DNA of 9,061 bases from positions 1-9,061 of the forward strand of contig JASKZT010000282.1 of the NCBI GenBank assembly GCA_030145965.1, in the 5' to 3' direction. The stretch is from Ornithinimicrobium sp. (lineage in GTDB: Bacteria; Actinomycetota; Actinomycetes; Actinomycetales; Dermatophilaceae). This document shows positions 1-5,695 of the stretch, one piece after another (positions within the stretch are counted from its first letter, which is position 1; each line of letters starts with the position of its first letter). Under the pieces are notes generated by a model, which saw nothing but the letters and a program-made list of their open reading frames with translations, was not told where the DNA came from and ran no database searches. Position numbers and translations under genes: made by a program.

Positions 1-540
1 GAGGCCGACGTCGACCTCGTCGTCCTCGACGTGGGCCTGCCGCGGATGGACGGCTTCACGGTGCTCCGGATGCTGCGCACGATGGAGGACCCCGTGCCGG
101 TCATCATGTGCACGGCGCGCGACTCGGTCGAGGACACCGTCTCCGGCCTCGAGAGCGGCGCCGACGACTACCTCGCGAAGCCGTTCCGCGTCGAGGAGCT
201 CCTCGCCCGGGTGCGGGCCCGGCTGCGGCGCCCCGCGTCCTCGCCCGCGGAGGTCCAGCGGGTCTCGGCGGGTGGCGTGATGCTCGACCTCGTCGCGCAC
301 ACGGCCGTGGTGGACGGCCGCCCCGTCGAGCTGTCGGCACGCGAGTTCACCCTCGCCCGCGAGCTCATGGAGCACGCCGGGCAGGCCCTGAGCCGCGAGC
401 AGCTGCTCGACCGGGTCTGGGGGTATGAGGTGACCGGCGCCTCCAACGTCGTCGACGTCTACATCCGCTACCTGCGCACCAAGCTCGGCGCCTCGCGCAT
501 CACGACCGTGCGCGGGATCGGCTACCGCTACGAGTCCTGA
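1..540 (+). CDS. OmpR/PhoB-family response regulator, 5' end outside window
   Basis: This is the C-terminal 179 residues of a two-component response regulator. It would receive a phosphate from a sensor kinase and bind DNA as a transcription factor. Seen directly: the reading frame is open from base 1. The phospho-acceptor Asp is residue 10 of the visible part, in LDVGLPRMDG. The switch Thr is residue 38 (CTARDS) and the conserved Lys residue 60 (AKPF). A winged-helix output domain covers about residues 87-178, with the recognition-helix region SNVVDVYIRYLRTKL and the terminal hairpin ITTVRGIGYRY. That domain layout is typical of OmpR/PhoB proteins. About 40-45 N-terminal residues, including the acidic pocket, lie outside the window. 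The next gene downstream is convergent and is not a histidine kinase, so any partner must be upstream or elsewhere. The regulon cannot be told from sequence. Confidence 0.96.
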   Translation, partial: EADVDLVVLDVGLPRMDGFTVLRMLRTMEDPVPVIMCTARDSVEDTVSGLESGADDYLAKPFRVEELLARVRARLRRPASSPAEVQRVSAGGVMLDLVAHTAVVDGRPVELSAREFTLARELMEHAGQALSREQLLDRVWGYEVTGASNVVDVYIRYLRTKLGASRITTVRGIGYRYES

Positions 541-546
541 GGGCTC
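532..546 (+). terminator. short hairpin over the convergent stop codons (weak terminator candidate)
   Basis: The two genes meet tail to tail with 4 bases between their stop codons. In the plus-strand RNA, GAGUCC can pair with GGGCUC (one G-U pair), leaving the UGA stop of the response regulator as a 3-base loop. The self-complementary octamer GCTCGAGC follows at 550-557. There is no T-tract, so this is not a canonical intrinsic terminator. It may simply be a chance stem in GC-rich DNA. Confidence 0.18.
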
Positions 547-1489
547 AGCGCTCGAGCGAGGCCCGGTCCCAGCCGGAGGTGCGCGCCGCCGCCTCGTAGG
601 TGGACTGGAGGAAGTCCAGCAGGACCGCGTCGGGGTCGGCCGCCGTGCGGACGGCGGTGTAGGGCAGCACGAACTCGCCGAGCGCCTCGTCGAAGCGCGC
701 CTCGCCCGGCCGGACGGGGTGCTGCCGGTAGCCCGGGCCCTCGGGGTAGGCGTAGGAGTAGAAGACGCCCTCGCCGGTCGGACCGGGCCAGTAGCCGGCG
801 CTGCTGACCTCGTGCGAGTAGGCCTCGTGCATGACGTGCGGCCCGCAGTTGGGCGCGCCGCCGGGGTGCGGGGGCGCGTCGCGCCCGGAGAAGCGGGTGG
901 TCGCGAGGTCCAGGGCGCCCCAGAAGAGGTGCACCGGGCTGGACTTGCCGACGTAGCGCGCGCGGAAGGTGTCCATCACCCGGGCCGACTCCACGAGCAG
1001 GCGCCAGAAGGCGGTCACCGCCTCGGGGTCGTAGGCCGCGTGGGCCTCGTCCTCGTCGAAGCGGACGGCGTCGGGGATCTCGACCGGCATAGGCCAGATG
1101 GTGGTGGACAGCCCCAGGGAGTCGAGGTGACCCATGACCCGGGCGTGGAAGTCCCGGACCGTCCTCGGCCCGAGGTCGAGGCTGCGCTGCTCCCCGGTCG
1201 TCGTCCGGATGTCGAGGCGGTGGTCGAGCAGGTCGAGGTCCATCGAGAAGCTGCGCCCCGGCGTGCCGGGGACGAGGGAGGAGGTCAGCCCGCGGGCGGT
1301 GAGGTAGAAGGGGCAGTTCCACCAGTGGTTGAGCAGCGGGGTCCGGGCGATGCGGACCTTGCCGAGCACCTGCAGCCACAGCGTGAACGTGTCGCGCGTC
1401 GGCTGCCACGACGCCACGGGCAGCTCGGGCCAGACGGAGGTCCCGGGGGCGCTGGCGCGGAGCGGGCCGCCCGCGCCGTCCCCGTTCAC
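545..1489 (-). CDS. DUF5996 family protein
   Basis: A predicted 314-residue soluble protein with no signal peptide or membrane segment seen. The pattern matches my recollection of the DUF5996 family: TPLLNHWWNCPFYLTARGL at about 50-68, KSSPVHLFWGALDLATTRFSGR at about 182-203, HEAYSHEVSSAGYWPG at about 221-236, and FYSYAYPEGPGY at about 243-254. The biochemical function of this family is unknown to me. The many conserved His, Trp, Asp and Glu residues would suit an enzyme or metal site, but that is inference. The GTG start at 1489 is chosen because it overlaps the stop of the zinc-finger gene in a GTGA arrangement. A longer in-frame extension exists, but its residues (PRGRLPRAGCAAG...) look like antisense coding of the upstream gene. 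No strong Shine-Dalgarno precedes the GTG, so translation is probably coupled to the upstream gene. Confidence 0.85.
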   Translation of the reverse strand: MNGDGAGGPLRASAPGTSVWPELPVASWQPTRDTFTLWLQVLGKVRIARTPLLNHWWNCPFYLTARGLTSSLVPGTPGRSFSMDLDLLDHRLDIRTTTGEQRSLDLGPRTVRDFHARVMGHLDSLGLSTTIWPMPVEIPDAVRFDEDEAHAAYDPEAVTAFWRLLVESARVMDTFRARYVGKSSPVHLFWGALDLATTRFSGRDAPPHPGGAPNCGPHVMHEAYSHEVSSAGYWPGPTGEGVFYSYAYPEGPGYRQHPVRPGEARFDEALGEFVLPYTAVRTAADPDAVLLDFLQSTYEAAARTSGWDRASLER

Positions 1490-1794
1490 GCGCCGGCGAC
1501 GGGGTAGGAGGGGGCCGGCGGCGCACCCGGCACGAGGAAGGCGACCTCGTGGGGGTAGCACCACCACCAGTCCTCACCCGGCTCGAAGGAGCGGACGAGA
1601 GGGTGGTCGGGGTGGGCGCGGTGGTGGGCCGTGGCGTGCCGGCCCGGGGAGCTGTCGCAGCACCCGACGTGACCGCACGTCATGCACAGCCGCAGGTGGA
1701 CCCAGGTCCCGCCGTCGCGCAGGCAGTCCTCGCAGCCGTCCCCGGACGGGGTGACCTCACGGGCATCGGCGACGTGGTCGCAGGGTGCGCTCAT
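1486..1794 (-). CDS. UBP-type zinc finger domain-containing protein
   Basis: A small 102-residue protein that is essentially one ZnF-UBP domain. Likely zinc ligands in order are C5/H7, C21 and C24 (CEDC), C37 and C40 (CMTC), C45 or C46, and His residues in the stretch H53-H64 (RHATAHHRAHPDH). The aromatic run EDWWWCYPHEVAFLV at 74-88 closes the domain, as in family members. In eukaryotes this fold binds the ubiquitin C-terminus. The role of stand-alone bacterial copies is not established to my knowledge. The ATG at 1794 is preferred over an in-frame start at 1833 because GAGGAG lies 6 bases upstream of it; the extra residues MTRYSRRKREEPA would be untranslated leader. Its stop overlaps the DUF5996 start by 4 bases, so the two form a coupled pair, which may mean a shared function. 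Confidence 0.9.
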   Translation of the reverse strand: MSAPCDHVADAREVTPSGDGCEDCLRDGGTWVHLRLCMTCGHVGCCDSSPGRHATAHHRAHPDHPLVRSFEPGEDWWWCYPHEVAFLVPGAPPAPSYPVAGA

Positions 1795-1800
1795 CGCAGG

Positions 1801-1806
1801 CTCCTC
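1801..1806 (-). promoter_or_regulatory. ribosome binding site GAGGAG deciding the zinc-finger start
   Basis: On the minus strand GAGGAG precedes ATG (1794-1792) by 6 bases. This supports the short form of the zinc-finger protein over the start at 1833. Confidence 0.75.
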
Positions 1807-1818
1807 TCGCTTGCGCCG

Positions 1819-1847
1819 ACTGTAGCGGGTCATGAGAGCACTCTCAC
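1819..1847 (-). promoter_or_regulatory. candidate promoter for the zinc-finger/DUF5996 pair
   Basis: Reading the minus strand, TACAGT (1824-1819) could serve as a -10 element. GTGAGA (1847-1842), 17 bases upstream, could be a poor -35 element sharing 4 of 6 positions with TTGACA. Transcription would start near 1812, leaving a leader of roughly 18 bases before the ATG at 1794. Only the words and spacing are seen. Short -10-like hits are common by chance, although less so in DNA this GC-rich. Confidence 0.3.
1833..1846. promoter_or_regulatory. inverted repeat TGAGAG-CA-CTCTCA, candidate operator
   Basis: Six-base perfect arms are separated by 2 bases. The site lies in the divergent intergenic region and falls within the spacer and -35 zone of the candidate minus-strand promoter, where a bound dimeric regulator could block polymerase. 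No regulator is assigned. The response regulator at the left edge is one possibility, but OmpR-type sites are usually direct repeats. Confidence 0.35.
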
Positions 1848-1855
1848 CGCGATGT

Positions 1856-1870
1856 CATGAGCGGCTCATG
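1856..1870. promoter_or_regulatory. inverted repeat CATGAGC-G-GCTCATG, candidate operator or hairpin
   Basis: Seven-base perfect arms flank a single G. The word GTCATGAG at its left edge (1854-1861) also occurs 25 bases earlier at 1829-1836, so the region carries CATGAG twice direct and once inverted. It sits 64 bases upstream of the first glycosyltransferase start and could be an operator for the plus-strand train. The 1-base loop argues against a stable RNA hairpin and fits a protein-binding dyad better. I saw no convincing -10/-35 pair on the plus strand in 1795-1933. Confidence 0.4.
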
Positions 1871-1922
1871 CAGGCCCTGTTCACTCATCTCCACGGTCGC
1901 CGAGGGTCGGTGCCGCCGGACG

Positions 1923-1928
1923 AAGGAG
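1923..1928 (+). promoter_or_regulatory. ribosome binding site AAGGAG deciding the first glycosyltransferase start
   Basis: AAGGAG lies 5 bases before the ATG at 1934. An in-frame start at 1832 would put the divergent regulatory repeats inside the coding region and add 34 residues without family resemblance, so 1934 is preferred. Confidence 0.85.
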
Positions 1929-1933
1929 CAGCG

Positions 1934-3190
1934 ATGACGGAGCAGACGGTGCGCGAGCCGTTGCGGGTGGTCTTCTTCTCGCACGACTCGCAGGGCCTGG
2001 GCCACTTCCGCCGCAACCGGGCGCTGGCCCACTCGCTGGCGCAGCGGCTGCCACGGCTCACCGGCCGCCCGGTGACCGGCCTGCTCGTCAACGGCGTCGC
2101 CGGCGTCCCGACCGCCTCGGTGCCGCAGGGCTTCGACGTGGTCACCCTCCCCGCGGTCGGCAAGAGCGGGCGCACCTACGGCCCGCGCCACCTCGACATC
2201 GGGATGAACGCCGTGACCTCGCTGCGGGGCGAGATCGTCCGCGCGACGCTGGCCTCCTTCGCCCCCGACCTCGTCGTCGTCGACCGCCACGCCCTGGGCG
2301 TCCACGGCGAGCTGGCCTCCGCGCTGGCCGACCTGCGCGACAGCCTCCCGGGTGCCCGCGTCGTGCTCGGTCTGCGCGAGGTCCTCGACGACCCCGAGGC
2401 CGTGGCCGCCGAGTGGCAGCGGACCCCGGCCGACGTCGTCCGTGCCCTCTTCGACGAGATCTGGGTCTACGGCGACCCTGCCGTCCACGACCTGCGCACC
2501 ACCGGCGAGCTGCCGGCGCCGCTGCACGGCCTCGTCCGCTACCAGGGCTACCTCGCCCACGGGCGGGCCGAGGACCCCGACGGGCTGGAGGCCGAGCGCC
2601 CCTACCTGCTCACCACCGCCGGCGGCGGCTCCGACGGCACCGCCCTCTGCCTCGCGGCGGCGGCCGCCCGGGTGCCCGCCGGCCACCGGCACGTCGTGGT
2701 CACCGGCCCGCAGATGGGCGAGGCGGACCACCGCAGCGTCGAGCGCGCCGCGGCCCGTGGCACCCGGGTCGTCCGGTCGGTCCCCGACGCCGCCGGCCTC
2801 ATCCGCCGCGCCGCCGCCACCGTCTCGATGGCCGGCTACAACACGGTGACCGAGACGCTGGCGACCGACGTGCCGACCCTCCTCGTGCCCCGGGAGTGGC
2901 CGCGGCGCGAGCAGCTCATCCGCGCCGAGGGCCTGGCCCGAGCCGGTGCCGCCGACCTGCTGCGCGTGCCCGACCTGACCCCCGCGGCCGTGGGCGCCTG
3001 GTGGGCCGGGGCCGTCACCCGCCGCGTCGGGCGCGGCCACCTCGACCTCGCCGGGCTGAGCTCGGTCGCCCGCGCGGCCGCCACCCTCACCGCCCGTCCG
3101 GGCACCGCGGGCCAGAGGAGCACCGCCCGCGGCGCCTCGACCGCCCTGTCCGTCCCCAGCCAGGAGCTGACCCATGCCGTCGCCGTCTGA
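1934..3190 (+). CDS. MurG-like glycosyltransferase (COG4671-type)
   Basis: A predicted 418-residue GT-B-fold cytosolic glycosyltransferase, expected to move a sugar from a nucleotide donor to an unknown acceptor. The N-terminal acceptor domain opens with FFSHDSQGLGHFRRN (residues 14-28), the counterpart of the glycine-rich GxGH loop of MurG and related enzymes. The domain switch is near TTAGGGSDG (227-235). The C-terminal donor domain contains TVSMAGYNTVTETLA (296-310) and LLVPREWPRREQLIRAEGLARAG (316-338), the positions where MurG-type enzymes contact the nucleotide sugar. This mix resembles predicted glycosyltransferases of COG4671 rather than true MurG, and cell-wall genes are absent nearby. 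It is the first gene of the plus-strand train and its last 17 bases overlap the next gene. The final 30 or so residues (TAGQRSTARGASTALSVPSQ) look disordered. The transferase class is secure, the substrates unknown. Confidence 0.86.
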   Translation: MTEQTVREPLRVVFFSHDSQGLGHFRRNRALAHSLAQRLPRLTGRPVTGLLVNGVAGVPTASVPQGFDVVTLPAVGKSGRTYGPRHLDIGMNAVTSLRGEIVRATLASFAPDLVVVDRHALGVHGELASALADLRDSLPGARVVLGLREVLDDPEAVAAEWQRTPADVVRALFDEIWVYGDPAVHDLRTTGELPAPLHGLVRYQGYLAHGRAEDPDGLEAERPYLLTTAGGGSDGTALCLAAAAARVPAGHRHVVVTGPQMGEADHRSVERAAARGTRVVRSVPDAAGLIRRAAATVSMAGYNTVTETLATDVPTLLVPREWPRREQLIRAEGLARAGAADLLRVPDLTPAAVGAWWAGAVTRRVGRGHLDLAGLSSVARAAATLTARPGTAGQRSTARGASTALSVPSQELTHAVAV

Positions 3191-4472
3191 CCCCTCCGCG
3201 AAGGTCGCCTACGTCCTCAAGGTCTACCCCCGCTTCTCCGAGACCTTCGTCGTCACCGAGATCCTCGCCCGGGAGGCGGCGGGGGAGCGGCTGGCGGTCT
3301 ACGCGCTGCGCCCGACCACGGACGCGCGCTTCCACCCCCAGATCGCCCAGGTCCAGGCGCCGGTCACCCACCTGCCGCGGGCCCACCGGCTCGTCGGCGA
3401 GTGGGAGGTCTTCGCCCGCGCGGAGCGCGAGCTGCCCGGCTTCGGCACCACGCTCGGCGAGCTCATGCCGCTGCTCGTGCGGATGGACCCCTCCGACGTC
3501 GCCCAGGCGGTCGACCTCGCGCTGCACCTGCGCCGCGACGGCATCACCCACGTCCACGCCCACTTCGCCACGCTCGCCGCCCGCTGCGCGATGGTCGCCT
3601 CGGCGCTGACCGGCATCCCCTGCACGGTGACCACGCACGCCAAGGACCTCTTCCACGAGGACGTCGACGCGGTGCTGCTGCGTGCGGTGCTCGGCCGGGC
3701 GGCGCACGTCGTCGCGATCAGCGACCACAACCGGCGCTTCCTGCTCGACCTGGACCCCGCGCTCGCCGGACGGGTGCGCCTCGTGCGCAACGGTCTGGAC
3801 CTGCCGCGCTTCCCCTTCCGCGAGCCGCCGGCGCCGCGGACCCCGCTGCGCGTCCTCGCCGTGGGGCGCCTCGTGCCCAAGAAGGGCTTCGCCCACCTCG
3901 TGAGCGCCGTCGCCGCCCTGCGCGAGGAGGGTATGCCGTGCGCCGTGCGCCTCGTGGGCGACGGCGAGCTGGCCGAGGAGCTGGCCGCCCAGGTCGCCGC
4001 GGCCGGGCTGACCGGCAGCGTCGAGCTCGTCGGGCCCCGCAGCCAGGCCGAGCTCGTGGCCGAGCTGGGGTGGGCCGACGTCCTCGCCGCCCCCTGCGTG
4101 GTCGGGTCCGACGGCAACGCCGACGGCCTGCCGACCGTCCTCCTCGAGGCGATGGCCAGCGGCCTGCCGTGCGTGGCGACCGACGTCACCGGCATCCCCG
4201 AGGCCGTCCACCCCGCGGGGGTCGACGCCCAGGGGCGGCCGGTGGAGCAGACCGGCGTCCTCCTGCCCGCCGAGGAGGGGCCGCTGGCGGGGCGCCTGGC
4301 GGCCGCGCTGCGCGAGGTGGCCGACCCGGCGTGGCCGCGGGTCGAGGTGGCCAGGGCCGCCCGCGCGGCGGTCGAGCGCGACTTCGACACCGTCCGGCAG
4401 AGCCGTCTCCTCGCGGACCTGCAGCGGGCCCCGCGGGCCGACGCCGGCGAGCTGGTGGAGGTGGCCCGGTGA
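3174..4472 (+). CDS. GT4-family glycosyltransferase, WcaL/AmsK-like
   Basis: A predicted 432-residue retaining glycosyltransferase of the GT-B fold. The start YVLKVYPRFSETFVVTEI (13-30) is typical of the colanic-acid-type WcaL/AmsK/EpsD group. HVHAHFATLAA (127-137) belongs to the acceptor domain. The donor domain has GRLVPKKGF (231-239), with Arg and Lys expected to hold the nucleotide phosphates, then VGDGELAEEL (261-270). The C-terminal motif DGLPTVLLEAMASGLPCVATDVTGIPEAV spans 317-345, with catalytic-motif Glu at 325. The first acid of the usual E-x7-E is Asp317 here. AGGAG lies 7 bases before ATG 3174, supporting a start inside the end of the previous gene. Relatives act in exopolysaccharide or glycolipid assembly; donor and acceptor cannot be read from sequence. 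It is coupled to the next gene through a GTGA overlap. Confidence 0.92.
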   Translation: MPSPSDPSAKVAYVLKVYPRFSETFVVTEILAREAAGERLAVYALRPTTDARFHPQIAQVQAPVTHLPRAHRLVGEWEVFARAERELPGFGTTLGELMPLLVRMDPSDVAQAVDLALHLRRDGITHVHAHFATLAARCAMVASALTGIPCTVTTHAKDLFHEDVDAVLLRAVLGRAAHVVAISDHNRRFLLDLDPALAGRVRLVRNGLDLPRFPFREPPAPRTPLRVLAVGRLVPKKGFAHLVSAVAALREEGMPCAVRLVGDGELAEELAAQVAAAGLTGSVELVGPRSQAELVAELGWADVLAAPCVVGSDGNADGLPTVLLEAMASGLPCVATDVTGIPEAVHPAGVDAQGRPVEQTGVLLPAEEGPLAGRLAAALREVADPAWPRVEVARAARAAVERDFDTVRQSRLLADLQRAPRADAGELVEVAR

Positions 4473-5644
4473 GCACCCTGCGCGTCGCCTACGTCTGCGC
4501 CGACCCCGGCATCCCGGTCTTCGGCACCAAGGGCGCCAGCGTCCACCTGCAGGAGCTCGTGCGCGCCTGGCGGGCCCGCGGCGCCGAGGTGGAGGTGTAC
4601 GCCGTCCGCCGCGGCCAGGAGGTGCCTGCCGACCTCGCCGACCTGCCCGTGCACATCGTGCCGGTAGGCAAGGGCGCCGACCCGGCCGCCCGCGAGGTCG
4701 CCCAGCAGCGGGCCGCCGCCGAGCTGGCCGAGCTGGTCGCGGCGTCCGCGCCGGACGTCGTGCACGAGCGCTACTCCCTCTTCTCCACCGTGCTGCCCGG
4801 CGTCCGCGCCGTCCACGACTGCCTCACGGTGCTCGAGGTCAACGCCCCGCTCGTCGACGAGCAGCGCACCCACCGGGTGCTCGTGGACGAGGCGGGCGCC
4901 GAGCTCGCGCTGACCGACCAGCTGGCCGCGGCGGACGTCGTGGCGTGCGTCTCGGAGCCGGTGGCGCGGTGGGTCCGGGGGCGCGCGGCCGCCCTGGCCG
5001 CGCAGGCGGACCACCCGGTGGTGCTCGTGACCCCCAACGGCGTCAACACCGACCGCATCCGCCCGGTCGCGCCCGACCTGACCGGCGACCCGGTCGTCGT
5101 CTTCGTCGGCACGCTCAAGCCGTGGCACGGCGCGGAGGACCTGGTGCGGGCGGCCGCGCTGGCGCGGGTGCCGTGGCGGCTGCGGCTCGTCGGCGACGGC
5201 CCGGTGCGGGCCGCGCTGGAGGAGCTGGCGACCGGCCTCGGCGTCCAGGTCGAGATGGTCGGCGCCGTGCCGCCCGAGCGGGTGCCCGCCGCGCTGGAGG
5301 GCGCGCACGTGGCCGTCGCCCCGTACCCCGACTCCGGCGACCACTACTTCTCCCCGCTCAAGGTCTACGAGTACGGCGCCGCGGCGCTGCCCGTCGTCGC
5401 CTCGCGCATCGGGCAGATCCCGGCGGTCGTCGAGGACGGCGCGACCGGCGTGCTCGTGCCGCCGTCCGACCCCGCCGCGCTCGCCGCCGCCCTCGACCGG
5501 CTCGTCGCCGACCCGGCGGCGGCGCGGCGGATGGGCGCCGCGGCCCGGACCCGGATGGAGGAGCGTCACTCCTGGTGCCACGTCCTGGCCGCCACGCTGG
5601 CGCCGGTCGCCCACCGTCTGCCGGGCCTGACCCCCGCCTCCTGA
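4469..5644 (+). CDS. GT4-like glycosyltransferase (third in cluster)
   Basis: A predicted 391-residue cytosolic GT-B glycosyltransferase. The acceptor domain contains GTKGASVHLQELVRA (19-33), HERYSLFST (99-107) and LEVNAPLVDEQ (122-132). The linker reaches VTPNGVN (187-193). The donor domain has FVGTLKPWHGAEDLVRA (212-228), VGDGP (241-245) and PYPDSGDHYFSPLKVYEYGAAALPVVAS (285-312). Glu301 is the retained acid of the E-x7-E motif, while the first acid position is Tyr293, within the FSPLKVYEY variant. It is clearly different in sequence from the preceding GT4 gene, so it probably makes another linkage rather than being a recent duplicate. The GTG at 4469 overlaps the upstream stop by 4 bases and has GGAGG 7 bases before it; no earlier start is sensible because the frame upstream is antisense-like Arg/Pro-rich. 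It ends 51 bases before the transporter gene. Confidence 0.92.
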   Translation: MSTLRVAYVCADPGIPVFGTKGASVHLQELVRAWRARGAEVEVYAVRRGQEVPADLADLPVHIVPVGKGADPAAREVAQQRAAAELAELVAASAPDVVHERYSLFSTVLPGVRAVHDCLTVLEVNAPLVDEQRTHRVLVDEAGAELALTDQLAAADVVACVSEPVARWVRGRAAALAAQADHPVVLVTPNGVNTDRIRPVAPDLTGDPVVVFVGTLKPWHGAEDLVRAAALARVPWRLRLVGDGPVRAALEELATGLGVQVEMVGAVPPERVPAALEGAHVAVAPYPDSGDHYFSPLKVYEYGAAALPVVASRIGQIPAVVEDGATGVLVPPSDPAALAAALDRLVADPAAARRMGAAARTRMEERHSWCHVLAATLAPVAHRLPGLTPAS

Positions 5645-5695
5645 CCCCGCCTTTCCCACCCCGACCCCCGACCGCCTGAACCTGAAGGGACCGAC
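5645..5695 (+). other. C-rich, G-poor intercistronic gap
   Basis: This is the only real gap inside the plus-strand train. Bases 5641-5680 contain about 23 C and 6 G, unlike the balanced GC of neighbouring genes. AAGGGA at 5685-5690 is the Shine-Dalgarno for the transporter, 5 bases before its GTG. No hairpin with a T-tract and no clear promoter were seen. A C-rich, poorly structured RNA stretch is the kind of sequence Rho factor binds, so an attenuation point is possible but speculative. Confidence 0.4.

Noticed and set aside
528..1577. Alternative minus-strand frame over the DUF5996 gene, and a plus-strand frame at 719-1507
   Set aside because: Both are low-complexity shadows without motifs; the DUF5996 frame carries the recognisable family pattern.
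1832..1933. Longer start for the first glycosyltransferase
   Set aside because: It would cover the inverted repeats, lacks a ribosome site and adds no family-like residues, while AAGGAG sits just before the ATG at 1934.
1934..3190. Calling the first transferase MurG of peptidoglycan synthesis
   Set aside because: It lacks the MurG GGTGGH signature and the mur/fts neighbourhood; its motifs fit the COG4671-type group better.
3401..4468. Long in-frame upstream extension of the third glycosyltransferase
   Set aside because: The extension is Arg/Pro/Ala-rich shadow coding of the preceding GT4 gene. The GTG at 4469 has a Shine-Dalgarno, a GTGA overlap and the family N-terminus.
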